DNA of 64,000 bases from Monodelphis domestica. Lineage: Eukaryota; Chordata; Mammalia; Didelphimorphia; Didelphidae. The notes beneath the pieces are model-generated. The model was not told the origin of the DNA. It did not search any database and was given only the letters and a program-made list of their open reading frames with translations. This document shows, piece after piece, positions 10,981 to 23,036 of the stretch (position 1 is its first letter; every line of letters begins with the position of its first letter). Where the stretch lies: NCBI RefSeq assembly GCF_027887165.1, contig NC_077234.1, positions 197,663,959 to 197,727,958 of the forward strand, read 5' to 3'. A program made the translations under genes and the position numbers.

Positions 10981-12090
10981 TATTACTGACAAAACCCAGA
11001 AAGAAGTAAAAGAAAGAGAAGATTTATTTTATAAAATTACAGAATATATAAAATATTTAGGAGTTCATCTACTAAAACACATAGGAATTACATTAATTCA
11101 ACTGAAGAAATATTAATTGCTCAAAGTGGGACATAACAATGTAATAAAAATGACAATACTACATAAATTAATTTGCTTATTAAATTCCATAACAATTAGA
11201 CTGCCAAAGGACAACTTTATAGAGGAAGAAGAAAATCATAACAAAACTTATCTAGAGGGACAAAAGGTCAAGAATCTCAAAAGTGGTAAGAGGTGGGGAA
11301 AAGGGAGGGGAGGGATAATACCATATCATAGAATATGCTACAAAACAGTAATACAAAACCTTTTTTGCAATTGGTTAACAATATTAATGTTGATACCTAC
11401 AAGAGATAAGGAATACAAAACCCAGAAGCAAGTGAACATAATGAATCATACAGTAATTCTATGTGACTCTAAAGGTAAAAATTCATTGTTCAACAAAAAA
11501 TGTTGGGAAAGCTAGAAAATAGTCTGGTAGAAATTAAGTTTGGGACAACCTCACATGGCAGATAGCACAATAAATTCCCAAAAAATACTTTATTTAAATA
11601 TCAAGGTTTATATCATAAACAATTAAACAACAGGAAAAGAAATACATTTCCCAACTTCGAATAGCAGATCATATCTTAACCAAATAAGGAATAGAGACCA
11701 TCATGAGAGATAAAATGAACAATTTTGTTTATAAAAAATTGAGAAGCATTTGAACAAACAAAATTAAAGCAACTTAAACTAGAAGAAAGAAATAATTGAT
11801 TGGAAAAAAATCCTTTTCAGCAGATTTGATAGCCAAGCTATATAGGAAGTGATTTAAACATATAAGAACAAGAACCTTGACCCAGTAGATATATAATTAA
11901 AAGATATGAACACACAATTACATAAAAAAAGAAATGCAAGCTATTGACAACAACATAAAAAATGCTCAAAATATCTAAAAATAAGGATGCCAATTTAAAC
12001 AACATTGGTCAGATAGGCAAAGAAGACAAAAAATAAAATGTCAGATGCTGAAGAGGATGTGGAAGGGTAGACAACTAAAAAATTCTCAGT
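10981..12090 (+). mobile_element. LINE-1 ORF2 C-terminal part, degenerate
   Basis: AAAATGACAATACTACATAA, TTAAATTCCATAACAATTAG, TTGTTCAACAAAAAATGTTG and AAATGCAAGCTATTGACAAC follow the order of the L1 ORF2 C-terminus (RT-distal region) towards the 3' UTR. A 132-codon open stretch (11117-11515) is a remnant of ORF2 with frameshifts, not a gene. Confidence 0.7.
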
Positions 12091-12184
12091 AGTCATTCTG
12101 ATGTTGTTCATCTTTCATTTTTGAAGAGGACCAAAACATCAGATTTAGAAACACCATGATTGAAATTTAAAAACAGCTTTTACA

Positions 12185-12375
12185 TTTTGTCAATAATTTA
12201 AAGTTGGATGGGACCCCAGATCCTTTTAGCCCAATTCTCAATTTACAGATGAATAAACTGAAACCATAAAGGTTAAGTTAACTGACTTGCGCATGGACAT
12301 GAGAAAGTAGTAGATCCCAACATCAAATCTAGGTCCTTTTGATCCAAATCCAATGTTCCTGACACATAAGAGGCT
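12185..12375 (-). mobile_element. MIR/CORE-SINE-like element, antisense
   Basis: CTCAATTTACAGATGAATAA, ACTGAAACCATAAAGGTTAA and AACTGACTTGCGCATGGACA follow the antisense order of MIR-type elements. Confidence 0.55.
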
Positions 12376-12619
12376 CCCTTATCAACCTGATATGCTAAAT
12401 ACAAACTGCTTACATATTTACTAAATCAAATGCCTTAAACACCACTGCAAAGCTACATTTTCTTAGCCTAATTCTACTTATTGCTTACATCTTTTTCTGT
12501 ATAATGCATGAATTGTATTTAAGTGAGGCAAAGTCAGCCTCATTCTCTCTTCCAAAGTCATCCAAGTTCAGTAACAAGACAGAAGTTAGGACAATTCTGA
12601 TCTGGATTAGTGATTTCAT

Positions 12620-12830
12620 TAATGTATGAACTTCCAGTGAGGAAAGTTACTCTACCAGAGCAGATTTTCAAATATTCTGAAACTTATAGTCTTTGAGAAT
12701 TGCCTGGGATACAGAGACTCATGCAATTAACTCAAGGTCAGACAGTGTGTGCCAGGAGTTAGCATCTCTACGTAAGTCTTTATGACTCTACGCCTAGTTC
12801 TCTAGCTACCATACCACATGACCTCTTGAT
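12620..12830 (-). mobile_element. CORE-SINE-like element, antisense
   Basis: TTACTCTACCAGAGCAGATT, TTGAGAATTGCCTGGGATAC and CTAGCTACCATACCACATGA occur in the order of the family at 44915-45090. Confidence 0.45.
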
Positions 12831-13299
12831 TAAATATTATCAACTCTTTAAAATATTGTGCAGATTGTTCGATTTCAATTTTAAATATTATCTTCCTACT
12901 CTAATAATCTTTGGGGGGGAAATCAAGGCTTCACCTCTTCTTGTTTTGCTATCATTCACCCTTTTTTTTTCACCTAGATCCAACTTTCATATTAATCTAT
13001 CTCTTCTGAAGTTGAAGAACACATTGTATAAATATTCACTATTAATGCCACAACTTCAGGAAACTCAATAAAGCCCAGTACTTCACTCTCTCGGGAACTG
13101 AAAGTGGTTTGTCAAAGCCCATTGTGATCAATGTTTCTCCAGGTTCTGCAATTCCAGAGATCCCAAGAAGAAAATACTGTAATGGTAAACATGAACCCAC
13201 ATAACCACAGAATTTGAGAGATGAAAAGAACCTCAGTAGACATCTAGTCCAACGCAAACTCAAAAGGATTCTCCTCTATAACATATTTAGCAATTGGTG

Positions 13300-13492
13300 A
13301 TTGAACCTCAGATACTTCCTAGTTGTGCAAACTTGGGCAAGTTCCTTAACCATTTTCCCCAGTCTCCTCACCTATAAAATTAGTCAGAGAAGGAAATGGC
13401 CAACTATTCCAGTATCTTTGCCAAGAAAACCCCAAATAGGATCACAAAAAATGTTGCACATGACTAAAAAGACTAAACAACAACATAGAGTC
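13300..13492 (+). mobile_element. BovB/RTE-tailed SINE
   Basis: CTCAGATACTTCCTAGTTGT, CTTGGGCAAGTTCCTTAACC, GTATCTTTGCCAAGAAAACC and a GACTAAACAACAACA end. Confidence 0.8.
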
Positions 13493-13494
13493 AC

Positions 13495-13765
13495 TTGCTT
13501 GAAGATCTTCGAGGACAGAAAAACTACCATTTTTCAAGAAGACTCACTCTACTCTTAGAGAGTTCTAGTTAGTAGGGTGTTTATCTGGCAATCAAGCTTA
13601 AATTTTCTTTCTGGACATCTTCTACCCATTGTTCTTGGTTCTGTTCTTGGGGGCCAAAATAGAACAAGTCTAATCTCTCCTCCACAACACTTGAAGACAG
13701 CCATCATGTCATTACTGGAAATTCTCTTCTCCAGTCTAAACATGGCCAGGTCCCTTAATATGTAA
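13495..13765 (+). mobile_element. CR1/L3-like LINE remnant
   Basis: CATTGTTCTTGGTTCTGTTC, AGAACAAGTCTAATCTCTCC, ACTTGAAGACAGCCATCATG and TCTTCTCCAGTCTAAACATG match the same family as 4345-4450. Open frames on both strands here are incidental. Confidence 0.5.
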
Positions 13766-13809
13766 ACCTTAAAATTTCTTAGACTTATAAATGTTGGAAA
13801 TTTCACCAT

Positions 13810-14780
13810 TGGGAAATTTCATACCTGAAAAATTTCCTATTGAGAGTAATTTGTCTTTTCATCTTTCCTTTTTTAAAATCAAATTAATCAATGCTCTATC
13901 AATTCTATTTGTTTTTTTATAAATTCAAATCATAATCTAAATTCAGTAACTGACCATGCTTAATAACATATACTGCAATTATTTTATTATTAGGCAGTGT
14001 CAGCAGAATGCTTATAAATTTTCTGAGCAATAATGTGATGAACTGGAACAATCCCCCTAAATATTAACTAAACGCCATAAGAAAGTCAAATTAATCATTC
14101 ATTTCCAAAGCTGAAAACCTTTAAATCAAATCATATTCCTCACACCAAATTGCTTTACAAAAGTAAAAAATAAATATCCAAAATGCTTAGGAATCATGAC
14201 AGGGTCTATCTAATAAATGTGAAATGAATTATTTCAAGGTTACAAAACATTAGCAGTGTCAATGTTACACAGAAATTATAATAAAAGTAAATAGAACAGG
14301 TCTTCCTACTTCACAGGTGGTTATACAAAGTTTCAATAACATATCTGAAAAATTAAATTACTTAGAATTAGTAATACTTAAAATTGTTTATGTGGTATGC
14401 TTCAATTTAACTCCCCATTAACAATTTTTAAATTTATTTAGAACTTTGGTACTTCTCTAAAATTGTGTTTTCTGTACACAAAACTGATTGTTACATCTAA
14501 TAAAGCCTAAGAAAGAAAAAACTGATCAAAAGACAAATTATAAGGTAGAGGATATGGGACCTCCTTCCATGCCCAAACCAAACCATCCCATCCATTCTGG
14601 AAACCGAAGGTCCAAACCAATATAGGAGCCACTAACCCTCTCAAAGAGATTTAAGTTATTAAGATTTATGCTAAGGTTATGCTATTATTAGTTATGTTAA
14701 GATTTATATTATTTTGACCCCATGAAAAAAGTTAATACGTAAGCATAAAACACTCTACACAATGAGCTCACAGACTAAGA
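13810..14780. other. No feature recognised
   Basis: AT-rich intergenic stretch of about 1 kb with no recognised repeat or coding signal. Confidence 0.4.
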
Positions 14781-14784
14781 TGTC

Positions 14785-14905
14785 CAATATTTAGTTCAGC
14801 AAAAAGTTGTTAAACAACTACTATATGTCAGGCATGGTGTTAGACTTGGGAAACATAAATAGCCTCTGCCATCAAAACGTTTATGATTTGTCCCCAATAT
14901 AATTT
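14785..14905 (+). repeat. Ancient dispersed repeat fragment
   Basis: ACTACTATATGTCAGGCATG, GTGTTAGACTTGGGAAACAT and CATCAAAACGTTTATGATTT match the family start (as at 30555-30640). Confidence 0.5.
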
Positions 14906-14999
14906 GTAAGTATTATACTTTTATTAATAGCAATCAATCACATTAAATAAATACACCTTCATATTGTTAGATTTAGAACAGAAGTTATGTAGGAATTGA

Positions 15000-15567
15000 A
15001 TTATTTTTTTTCTTCCTTTGAAAACTACCTGTTCACAGCCTTTATTCATTTATCTATCAATGGCTCTCTATCATTTCAATAGTCTCCTTAGGTATCCTAG
15101 ATATGAGAACTTTATCAGAGCAATTTGTTGCAAATTTTTTTTCTCCAATTCACTTATTCTTCCAATTTTCACTACATGAGACTTATTTGCATAAAACCTT
15201 TTAAAGTTTATATAATCAAAAATGTACATTTTACCTTGTATAATCCTCATCAATTATTTAGTCATTAATTCTGCTTTCAGTTAATCTAGAAGATAACTGA
15301 TTCCTTGTTCCTTTAATTTGTTTAGGATCTGACCTTTTATATGTAGGTCATGCATTCATTTGGAGCTTATCTTGCATGAGATGTTGGTCTAAACCTAATT
15401 TCTTCCAGACTGCCATCCAGTTTTCCAAAAGATTTTCTTTAATCATGAGTTCTTCCCCCAGGAACTGATGTTTTAATGAATACTATACTACTGGTTTTTT
15501 GTTTGCTTTTATATGTTATATACCTAACCTATTCCACTGATTTCTCTTCTCTCTGTCTCTCTCTCTG

Positions 15568-15612
<45 letters not shown>

Positions 15613-15788
15613 GTCTCTGTCTCTCTGTCTCTCTCTCTCTCTCTGTGTCTGTCTCTCTCTGTGTCTCTGTCTCTCTCTGTCTCTGTCTCTGTCTCTATCT
15701 CTCTGTCTCTCTGTCTCTCTCCTCTCTGTCTCTCTGTCTCTCTATCTGTCTCTCTCTGTCTCTGTCTGTCTGTCTGTCTGTCTCTGTC

Positions 15789-15869
<81 letters not shown>

Positions 15870-16916
15870 GTCTCTGTCTCTGTCTCTCTGTCTCTCTCTC
15901 TCTCTCTCTTTCTTCCCACCAGTGCCAAAGCTTTTTAATGATTACTACTTTATAGTACAATTTGAGATTTGATACTGATACCATCCCCCTTTTTTCATTA
16001 TTACTTGAGATTCCTGACATTTTGTTCCACAATATAATTATTATTGTTTGGTACAGCACTAAATGTTACTGATTGGTAAAGCACTAAGTAAGTAAAATAA
16101 TTTAAGCAATGTTGTCATTTGTTTTATATTGGTTCAACTTTCCTACAAGCAACTAGTGTTTCTCCAACTATTTGTCTCTCTTAATTTCGGGGGGGGGGCA
16201 CTTATACTTAGATTCATATAGCCCATGTAGTGAATCTTAGAAGACACACCTCCAAATAGTTTATAATATCTGCACCTATTTTGAATGGAATTTCTCTTTC
16301 CAGCTTTTTCTGATGTGTTTTGTTGGTTATGAATAGGAATGTTGATAATTTACATGGAATTATTTTGTATATTGCAATGTTGCCTTTGTTATTATTTTGG
16401 TTGACTTGTTAAGGTTTTCTACGTGTAACATCACATCATCTGCAAAAAGCAATCACTTTCTTACCTCTTTGCCTATTATTATTCCCTTCATTTTTCTTTC
16501 TTACCTTATTGATAGGTTTAGTATTCCCTGTACTATGTTAAATAATAGGGAAAGGTATAGTAGTATATATAATGGGCATCTTTGACTGATGTTATTGCCC
16601 TGATCTTTTTGGAAAGACTTCTAACTTTTCTCCATTTCAAATAATTTTTCTTCTTGGATATGTATAAATTCTGTTTACTACCTTAATAAGAGATCTATTT
16701 ATTATCATTATTTATAGAGTTTTTAGAAGAAATGAGTATTGGCATTAATTAAAAGCCTTTTTCACATATACCAATGTGATCATATGGTTTTATTATTTAT
16801 ATTATTGATATGATTTATTATATTTACTGTCCTAATTTTGAACAAACTCTGCATTCCTAATACAAATCTGACCTGTTTGTGGTATATATACTTTCTAATA
16901 TTTGTTGTACTCTATT
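15000..16916 (-). mobile_element. LINE-1 ORF2 (RT to C-terminus), antisense and degenerate
   Basis: Read on the minus strand, this is L1 ORF2. The RT catalytic block FADD is at 16435-16446 (ATCATC TGC AAA on the plus strand). Downstream parts follow through TTTATAGTACAATTTGAGAT (15950) to AACTTTATCAGAGCAATTTG (15108). The frame is broken by many indels. A 365-bp CT-rich microsatellite occupies 15545-15909, close to ACCTATTCCACTGATTTCTC, a position where L1 sequence is otherwise continuous. The L1 5' junction is near 16916. Confidence 0.8.
15545..15909. repeat. (TC)n / (TCTCTG)n compound microsatellite
   Basis: About 365 bp of TC dinucleotides and TCTCTG or TCTG units inside antisense L1. The long Ser/Leu-rich (plus) and Arg/Glu/Thr-rich (minus) frames across it are artefacts of the repeat. 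Confidence 0.97.
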
Positions 16917-17560
16917 TGCCCTTGGGGGCATCATTGCTGGGCTGGCTGCAAAACCCAGAATGGACCCAATTCCCAGACTTCTGGACTTCCAGACGGCTGG
17001 CTCTTCCGACCTTTACAAACTCACAAAGGTATGCCCTATGACTTCCTTCTCCTAAAAGAAAAGAAACACTGAGGGAAAGAACCAAGGCTTGTATTGATGG
17101 AGCCCCAAAACAGTGTGGGACAGGGAGAGGGAGGGTCTGAGCTGGAAATAGGACTTGAGCTCCTCAGTAATATGCCTAGGACCCTAACGGTTAAGTGTAA
17201 CAGCCTTGTTCTGACAGAATAAAGCTAGAGAGATTCTTGCTATTAGAGAAAGGGGAACAAAATATTAAAATTCCAGTTAAGGAAAAGAAATACTAGAAAT
17301 ACAAAGTGATGAAAATCTAGAGACTGGGTTCACTGATTTTCTTCTCTCTTTCTCTTTTCCTTTAAAAAAAATCTACTATATGGGAAGATTCTCTGGGAGA
17401 TATAAGGAGGAGGGAGACAGTAAATTTAGACTGTAAAAAACAAAAACTATCTATTGGAATTAACTTTTTTAATGAAGTGAATCCAAGGGAAAAAAAACAT
17501 TCAATAATGGGATTCATAGTTTTTGTGGGAAAGGCTACGAAGCTGTTATTATACTTATTT
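16917..17560. other. Intergenic, no confident feature
   Basis: Begins at the L1 junction with a GC-richer stretch (GGGGGCATCATTGCTGGGCT). No family recognised. Confidence 0.4.
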
Positions 17561-18230
17561 AGGTTAAACATAGGAGATTCAAGATGATGAGGGCTATGGG
17601 GAGGGAATGGGACAGAGGAAGAAGACACTAGCAGCTATGGGAAAGGCAGCATTTGAACTGAATTTTGAAGGAAATGGGGGATTATAGGAGGTGGAGGTGG
17701 AGGTGAAGAGGCAATGGAGTCTAGACAAGGGGGCAACCTATGCAAAGACATGGAAATAGAAGAAAGAATGCAGAGCATGAAGAACCATAAGAAATCCAAC
17801 TTAGTTCAACCACAACACATATCTAAGATTTGGAAAAGTATGTTGGGGTCATGAATTGGTAATTAAGTTAAGAAATTATTAAAAGGAGCATGCATACTTA
17901 GTTCTTTAGTTACTCACCAAGAAAGACCACAATGGCAGTGGGAAGTGAGCCTACAATCACACTTTAACAAGGAAGGCAGGGGCAAATGACAAAGAAAATA
18001 AAGAGATGAGCAATAAAAAATCTGAAGAGGGTATACAGAAGTAGAGGGCATGGAGATGGAGATAGAGATGGTGAGGCGAGTAAGGCACAGAAAATCATTT
18101 AACCATAGATTTGAGTTGAGAGCACTCAGAAGCTTGGACTCCGATGGAAATGGAAGAGGGTTGGGGGAAATGAGGGGATGGCACAAGAACTTGAGGTCTC
18201 CCTTTTATAGGGTTCTGTGGGGGATAATCT
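17560..18230 (+). repeat. Ancient dispersed repeat, diverged copy
   Basis: AAAGGCAGCATTTGAACTGA and ATTTTGAAGGAAATGGGGGA and CAACCTATGCAAAGACATGG are middle blocks of the family seen at 47878-48420. The Glu/Arg-rich frame at 18050-18265 is incidental. Confidence 0.45.
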
Positions 18231-18239
18231 CATTTATCC

Positions 18240-18880
18240 ATGCCACTTTGGGGTTAGTTCATTAGCATATCCAAATTCATTATTAAATCTCAAAGTAGTC
18301 AGTAAAACTTTCAAGGTAATGTGTCTACATCATCTCAAACTGGTGTCCTGCTGGTTTTTCTGCAAGTGAACTTAGCTGAGATAGATTTTGCATATCAAGA
18401 CCAAAAGGCTTTAACTGCAAGGCTTAAATGATGTCTTCTGATTTAGCTCATTTTTGCTTTGACATTAGAAGCCCAAGAAAGTGTCTTCAGCCTCCTCCAT
18501 GTTGAGAAGAATAGATTTCAGGAACCAGTGGAAACAAGCTAACCATTTGACTCAGTGACCCAAAATATTCATGGGTGTCTTAAATATGGGGCAAAATAAT
18601 GGATGAATGTGATATGATTTCCAGTTATGATATTTTGATCTTTGGGATGATCTGTGATTTCTATGTTCCTCCTTTGTAATATTTGTTGTTATTGTTACTT
18701 TATACTACTTATAAACTTATTATGCTGTTGGGGAAAAGAGTGGTCAGGAGGACAGGAACAGGATACAATTTTAACATGAGTTAGGTTGTGAAGGGATTCA
18801 ATTATTCAAATCTTAAGAATTTCTATTTTTTTCTTAGAAGTACTAGAGATCCACTAGAATTTATTGGGTGCATGTTCCTT
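18240..18880. other. No feature recognised
   Basis: Unique-looking intergenic sequence. Confidence 0.4.
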
Positions 18881-18884
18881 AACT

Positions 18885-19220
18885 CTCTGGATCTCAATTC
18901 TTTTATCTATAAAATGAGAGGGCTAGAATAATTAATTTGTAAGGTTCCATCAGCTATAATTCAACTACAATAAGGGATTAAACTTCTAGAGAACAGGGTT
19001 TGGGGTTGTTTTGGGGTTTTTTTTTTACTATTTTTAACTCACTTTTGTGTAAGGAGTATATATAGTCTTAGGCGTTATCAGACCGGAGTTCCAAGTTCAT
19101 CTCTGACTTTACCACCTAGCTATCCTAGAATAAGTTACTTAACCTTCCCGGAGACTCATTTTCCTCATCTCTAAAATGATGGGGTTAGAATGATTGATTT
19201 CTCTTCTCTCTTCTATCTTC
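18885..19220 (+). mobile_element. Two MIR-like fragments in tandem
   Basis: CTCTGGATCTCAATTCTTTT and CTATAAAATGAGAGGGCTAG (18895-18930), then TAAGTTACTTAACCTTCCCG and CTCATCTCTAAAATGATGGG (19131-19185), are MIR 3' core blocks. Confidence 0.5.
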
Positions 19221-19910
19221 ACATCTTTAATTCAATGATCCAAAATCCAAGTATATCCATAGATCATAGGGAACCTTAGACATCATCTTCAATCTTCCCA
19301 TTTTATAGATTATGAAAATGAGGCCCAAAGAAGTTGTGTCTTGCTTTATAAAAAAAATTGAGGGTTTTTTTTTAATTACAAATAAGATGATCAAGCATAT
19401 TCTTTCTTCCTGAGGCACTTTTTCCAGGATTCAGAAGGCTGGAAAAGCAGGGAAATTCCCATCCAAACTGAAAGCATTGGTAATACTGACAAAAAACAAT
19501 AATGACTACATAGAAAAGAACCTTATGTCAAATAACCCTCATTACACAATTATGAGAACACAACTTCAAGGAACTGTTCTCTTTTTTTCCCCATCCAGAG
19601 AAAGGGTTCATTCTATTCCATTGCCCAGTGGTTCACAAACCACAATCTGATTACAAGAACATATTTAGATAGGTAGCTTATTCATTTTACGACTAAGATT
19701 TGGTTATGGGGCGAGAGGGTAGCAACTTCATTATTTTGTTCCATATTTAGGAAATCCAAAGATATTTTGGGATACCTAGCCATATGGTTGGCTTTTTTCC
19801 TATAATTCCTAAAATTGTTTTTCCCATATGGAGGAGCCTGTAGGATCTTCTCAGGCTTCCTTGAAATGTCATGCATTTTTCTGGGATCTAAGAACTCAAG
19901 TGCTTGGTGG

Positions 19911-19985
19911 GAGGGAAGGAAGGAAGGAAGGAAGGAAGGAAGGAAAGAAGGAAGGAAGGAAGGAGGTACGGAGGAGGGAGGGAAA
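19911..19985. repeat. (GGAA)n microsatellite
   Basis: Runs of AAGG/GGAA units from GGGAGGGAAGGAAGGAAGGA onward, becoming impure after 19965. Confidence 0.95.
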
Positions 19986-20149
19986 AAGAGGTAGAGGAAG
20001 AGAAAGGGAAGGTTTATGATGTGCCGCAAACCATATTAAGGTTAAGAGATGCAAAACAAGCAAAAAGGAAGACAATCCTTACTCTCAAGGAGTTTACTTT
20101 TTTTTTTTTTGTAAGATTGGATATAGAAAAACAGCACACAAAAGAGAGC

Positions 20150-20470
20150 TGAAAAGGTTTCAAGCAGGGTAGGGAGAAGGAAAGTACCCTGAGCAGGAAC
20201 ATGTTTTTAAAGTTCAGAAAGCTAGGAACAAGCCCAGAAGACAATGAAGGCAGATCAGATTGGACCTTCAAACAAAATGGAAGCTCCAGGAGGAAATAAA
20301 TAATGGGTCAAAGGGGGGCAGTTTCCAGAGCAGACCAGTAAGGTGATAGGTTGTTCCAAGGCAAGCAAGTAGTTCCAGGATGAACTAGAAATAGTGAAAG
20401 CATGGTTTTAAAGTCTAGAAAATCAGGAACAGAGCCAAGAGTATATTGAAGGGAATAGGAGCACTATGCT
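20150..20470 (+). repeat. Possible ancient-repeat fragment
   Basis: Purine-rich blocks such as CAGGGTAGGGAGAAGGAAAG and GAAAGCTAGGAACAAGCCCA loosely fit the ancient family; weak. Confidence 0.3.
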
Positions 20471-20519
20471 CATCATTCATCCTTATTCCACTACATAATG
20501 CCTCACTAAAAGGCAATTA

Positions 20520-20755
20520 AGTACTGAAGTGGAATGTTAGACCCAAAGTTAAGAAGATTCATCTTTCTGAGTCAAATCTGGCTTCAGAGACTTACTAGTT
20601 GAGCAACCCTGGGCAAGTCATTTAATCTTGTTTTCCTCAGTTTCTTCATCTGTCAAATGATCTGGAGAAGGAAATGGCAAACCACTCCAGTATCTTTGCC
20701 AAGAAAACTCCAAATGGGGTCACAGAGTCAGTCTCAACAAAAGCAATTCAATAAT
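20520..20755 (+). mobile_element. BovB/RTE-tailed SINE
   Basis: GTCAAATCTGGCTTCAGAGA, CCCTGGGCAAGTCATTTAAT, GGAGAAGGAAATGGCAAACC and AAATGGGGTCACAGAGTCAG occur in family order. Confidence 0.85.
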
Positions 20756-20866
20756 AATTGTCTGATGAGTGTAGGAACTGGCAAAATAGGGTAGAGATTA
20801 TTACCTCTCTCTCTCTAAACTCCATAAATAATTTAAAATAATGTCTTGGGGATGGGGGGAAGGGGG

Positions 20867-21066
20867 GTGCAGCTAGGTTGCTCAGTAGTTTGAGAGCCAG
20901 GCCTAAACAGAGGAGATCTTGGGTTCAAATCTGGTCTCAGATACTTCCTGGCTGTGTGATCTTGGACAAATCACTTTGTCCCCATTGACTACCCATTACT
21001 ACTGTTCTGATTTGGAACCAATACACAATATTGATTCTAAAATGGAAGGCAAAAGTTTTTTTTTTT
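20867..21066 (+). mobile_element. SINE (WSINE/SINE1 type)
   Basis: GCAGCTAGGTTGCTCAGTAG, CTTGGGTTCAAATCTGGTCT, ACACAATATTGATTCTAAAA, followed by a T-rich end. Confidence 0.85.
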
Positions 21067-21149
21067 ATTCTAAATTTTAAAAATGTTTTTAAATGCCTCA
21101 ACATGAACTTTAAAGTAGCAGAAATAGTTAGGAGTCATGGTAAAACAAT

Positions 21150-21665
21150 TCATGTGACCACTTGGAAAGAATGGAAAGGCTCTGACCTTCCAGGGTAGTG
21201 GTCTGACTTGACTTAAATTCAGAGGCAGATACTGCCAAATCACCAAACAGCAAGCCCTGGGGCAGCTGAAAAGATGGTAGCCTCAACTGGAACTGACAAT
21301 GCTGGGGTTGAGTTACTAACCAGGAAAAGACTGCTGGGGTCCAGGCACTCTAACCAGACCCAGTGCCAGACTAGATCTGCAGGCCAGGAGGAATGAAGAA
21401 TAAGCAGACTCACATGAGTAACATTGCAAAGAAATGAGGACTCTGTTGGCTGCAGTCACTCCTAGGAGAACAGAGTCCCTGGTTGCAGTTCCAGGGCGGA
21501 GGATCAAACTAACAGTTTGCTGTGCCAGTGTTGCTGGGGCAGCATTGTCCTGGTCACAGCTCAGAGGTAGAAAGGAGGACCTGAGGTCATTCATAGACTG
21601 GAATGTGAGCCAGGGAGCAGGGAACATAATTTGAAACTAGATTATTAAAATTGTATCTAAAGACC
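21150..21665. other. GC-richer intergenic segment, unclassified
   Basis: Contains CTGCTGGGGTCCAGGCACTC and CAGGGCGGAGGATCAAACTA. It could be an L1 5' UTR since L1 follows, but I cannot confirm that. The open frames on each strand (21316-21634) mirror each other and have no recognised family. Confidence 0.35.
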
Positions 21666-21667
21666 TA

Positions 21668-21735
21668 ACTGTGACTGTTCTTCTGTCTTGGAGCTAATAC
21701 ACAGTATTGAAACTAAGATGGAAGGAAAGTGTGTT
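21668..21735 (+). mobile_element. SINE 3' fragment
   Basis: TTCTTCTGTCTTGGAGCTAA, TACACAGTATTGAAACTAAG and ATGGAAGG: the tail of the WSINE/SINE1 family only. Confidence 0.7.
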
Positions 21736-22194
21736 TATTTTAATGAAAGAAATTGAGGAAAAATTAGGAAAGACCAATTATAAAGGATTCAACAAAGTCA
21801 AACTGTTTGCTTCTTATATGAGAAAATGTTATCTATAACCCTTAAGAACGATATCATTACTTGGTTAGTTTGAAAGAACATATATCAATAGAAAGCTTGA
21901 GATTGAATTGAATATAATAAAATGAGCTGAAAAACAAAATTGGGCAGGGAGAGGTAAAATGAAACAATTATCTTATATAAAAGAGGCATGAATGGAAGAA
22001 CAGTTACAGTGAGGGGGAGATATGGGGTGAGGACTGGTAGTGCTAAGATTTTATGCTCATCAGATCTGAGTCAAAGGTGGAATAATATGTACATTTAGAC
22101 GAGTAAAATATTAACTTACAGAGAATTAGAAGGGTGAGGAGATAGGATAAGGGAGAGACTTTTAAAAGGGTGTACAGATTAAGAGAAAAGTGGG

Positions 22195-22397
22195 GGGGGC
22201 AGCTGGGTAGCTCAGTGGATTGAGAGCCAGTCCTAGAGACGGGAGGTCCTAGGTTCAAATCTGGCCTCAGCCACTTCCTAGCTGTGTGACCCTGGGCAAG
22301 TCACTTGACCCCCATTGCCTAGCCCTTACCACTCTTCTGCCTTGGAGCCAATACACAGTATTGACTCCAAGACGGAAGGTAAGGGTTTAAAAAAAAA
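22195..22397 (+). mobile_element. SINE (WSINE/SINE1 type), full length, exact TSD
   Basis: Complete, little-diverged copy: GGCAGCTGGGTAGCTCAGTG, GAGGTCCTAGGTTCAAATCT, TGTGTGACCCTGGGCAAGTC, GACTCCAAGACGGAAGGTAA, A-tail. It is flanked by an exact 13-bp target-site duplication AGAGAAAAGTGGG at 22182-22194 and 22398-22410. Confidence 0.97.
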
Positions 22398-23036
22398 AGA
22401 GAAAAGTGGGCAAGGCGATGAGATAAGAGATGGACTCTTAGAAGGATGAACAGTTTAAGAACTAGAGGGGTTAAAGAGTGCACAAGAGAAGGACTCTTAG
22501 AAGAGTGAATTGATTTAGAACTAGAATAGCCATTGGAAAAGAAAAGAGAGGGTAATCTTAGAAAGAGTGAGGATTAGGGAAGTTGTAGTCAGAGGAAAAT
22601 TAGGCTTCTGAGAAGGGGATAGGGTAAAAAGAGGGCAGAGAAGGCTAAACAGTGAGGGAAAACAGATTGAAAGAAAATACAGAACTACTCATTATAACTT
22701 TAAATGTGAATGGGAGGGATTCACCCATAAAACAGAAATGGATAGCAAAATGGAACAAAACCCAAGACCTAACAATATATTGTTTAAAAGAAACACACTT
22801 AAAATTGAGAGAGAAACAGAGTAAAAAATAAAGCACTGGAGTAGAATCCATTATGCTTTAGCATATGCAAATAAACAAAGAAATTAAATTATGTTGAAAT
22901 ATAGCATAATGAAGCAGTATCAGTTCTAAATATATATGCCCCAAATGTTATCACATCTAAATTTTTAAAGGAAAAGCTAATACAGATGGAAATAGATAGT
23001 AAAACTAAACCTGTGAAGGATTTCAACTTTCCCAAC

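Noticed and set aside
15476..15972. Long Ser/Leu/Val-rich frames (plus) and Arg/Glu/Thr-rich frames (minus)
   Set aside because: They are translations of the CT-rich microsatellite; every frame of such a repeat stays open. The same applies at 25611-25964 and 33597-33782.
19682..20152. Glu/Gly/Lys/Arg-rich and Pro/Ser/Phe-rich frames on opposite strands
   Set aside because: Produced by the (GGAA)n microsatellite; no conserved residues or splice context.
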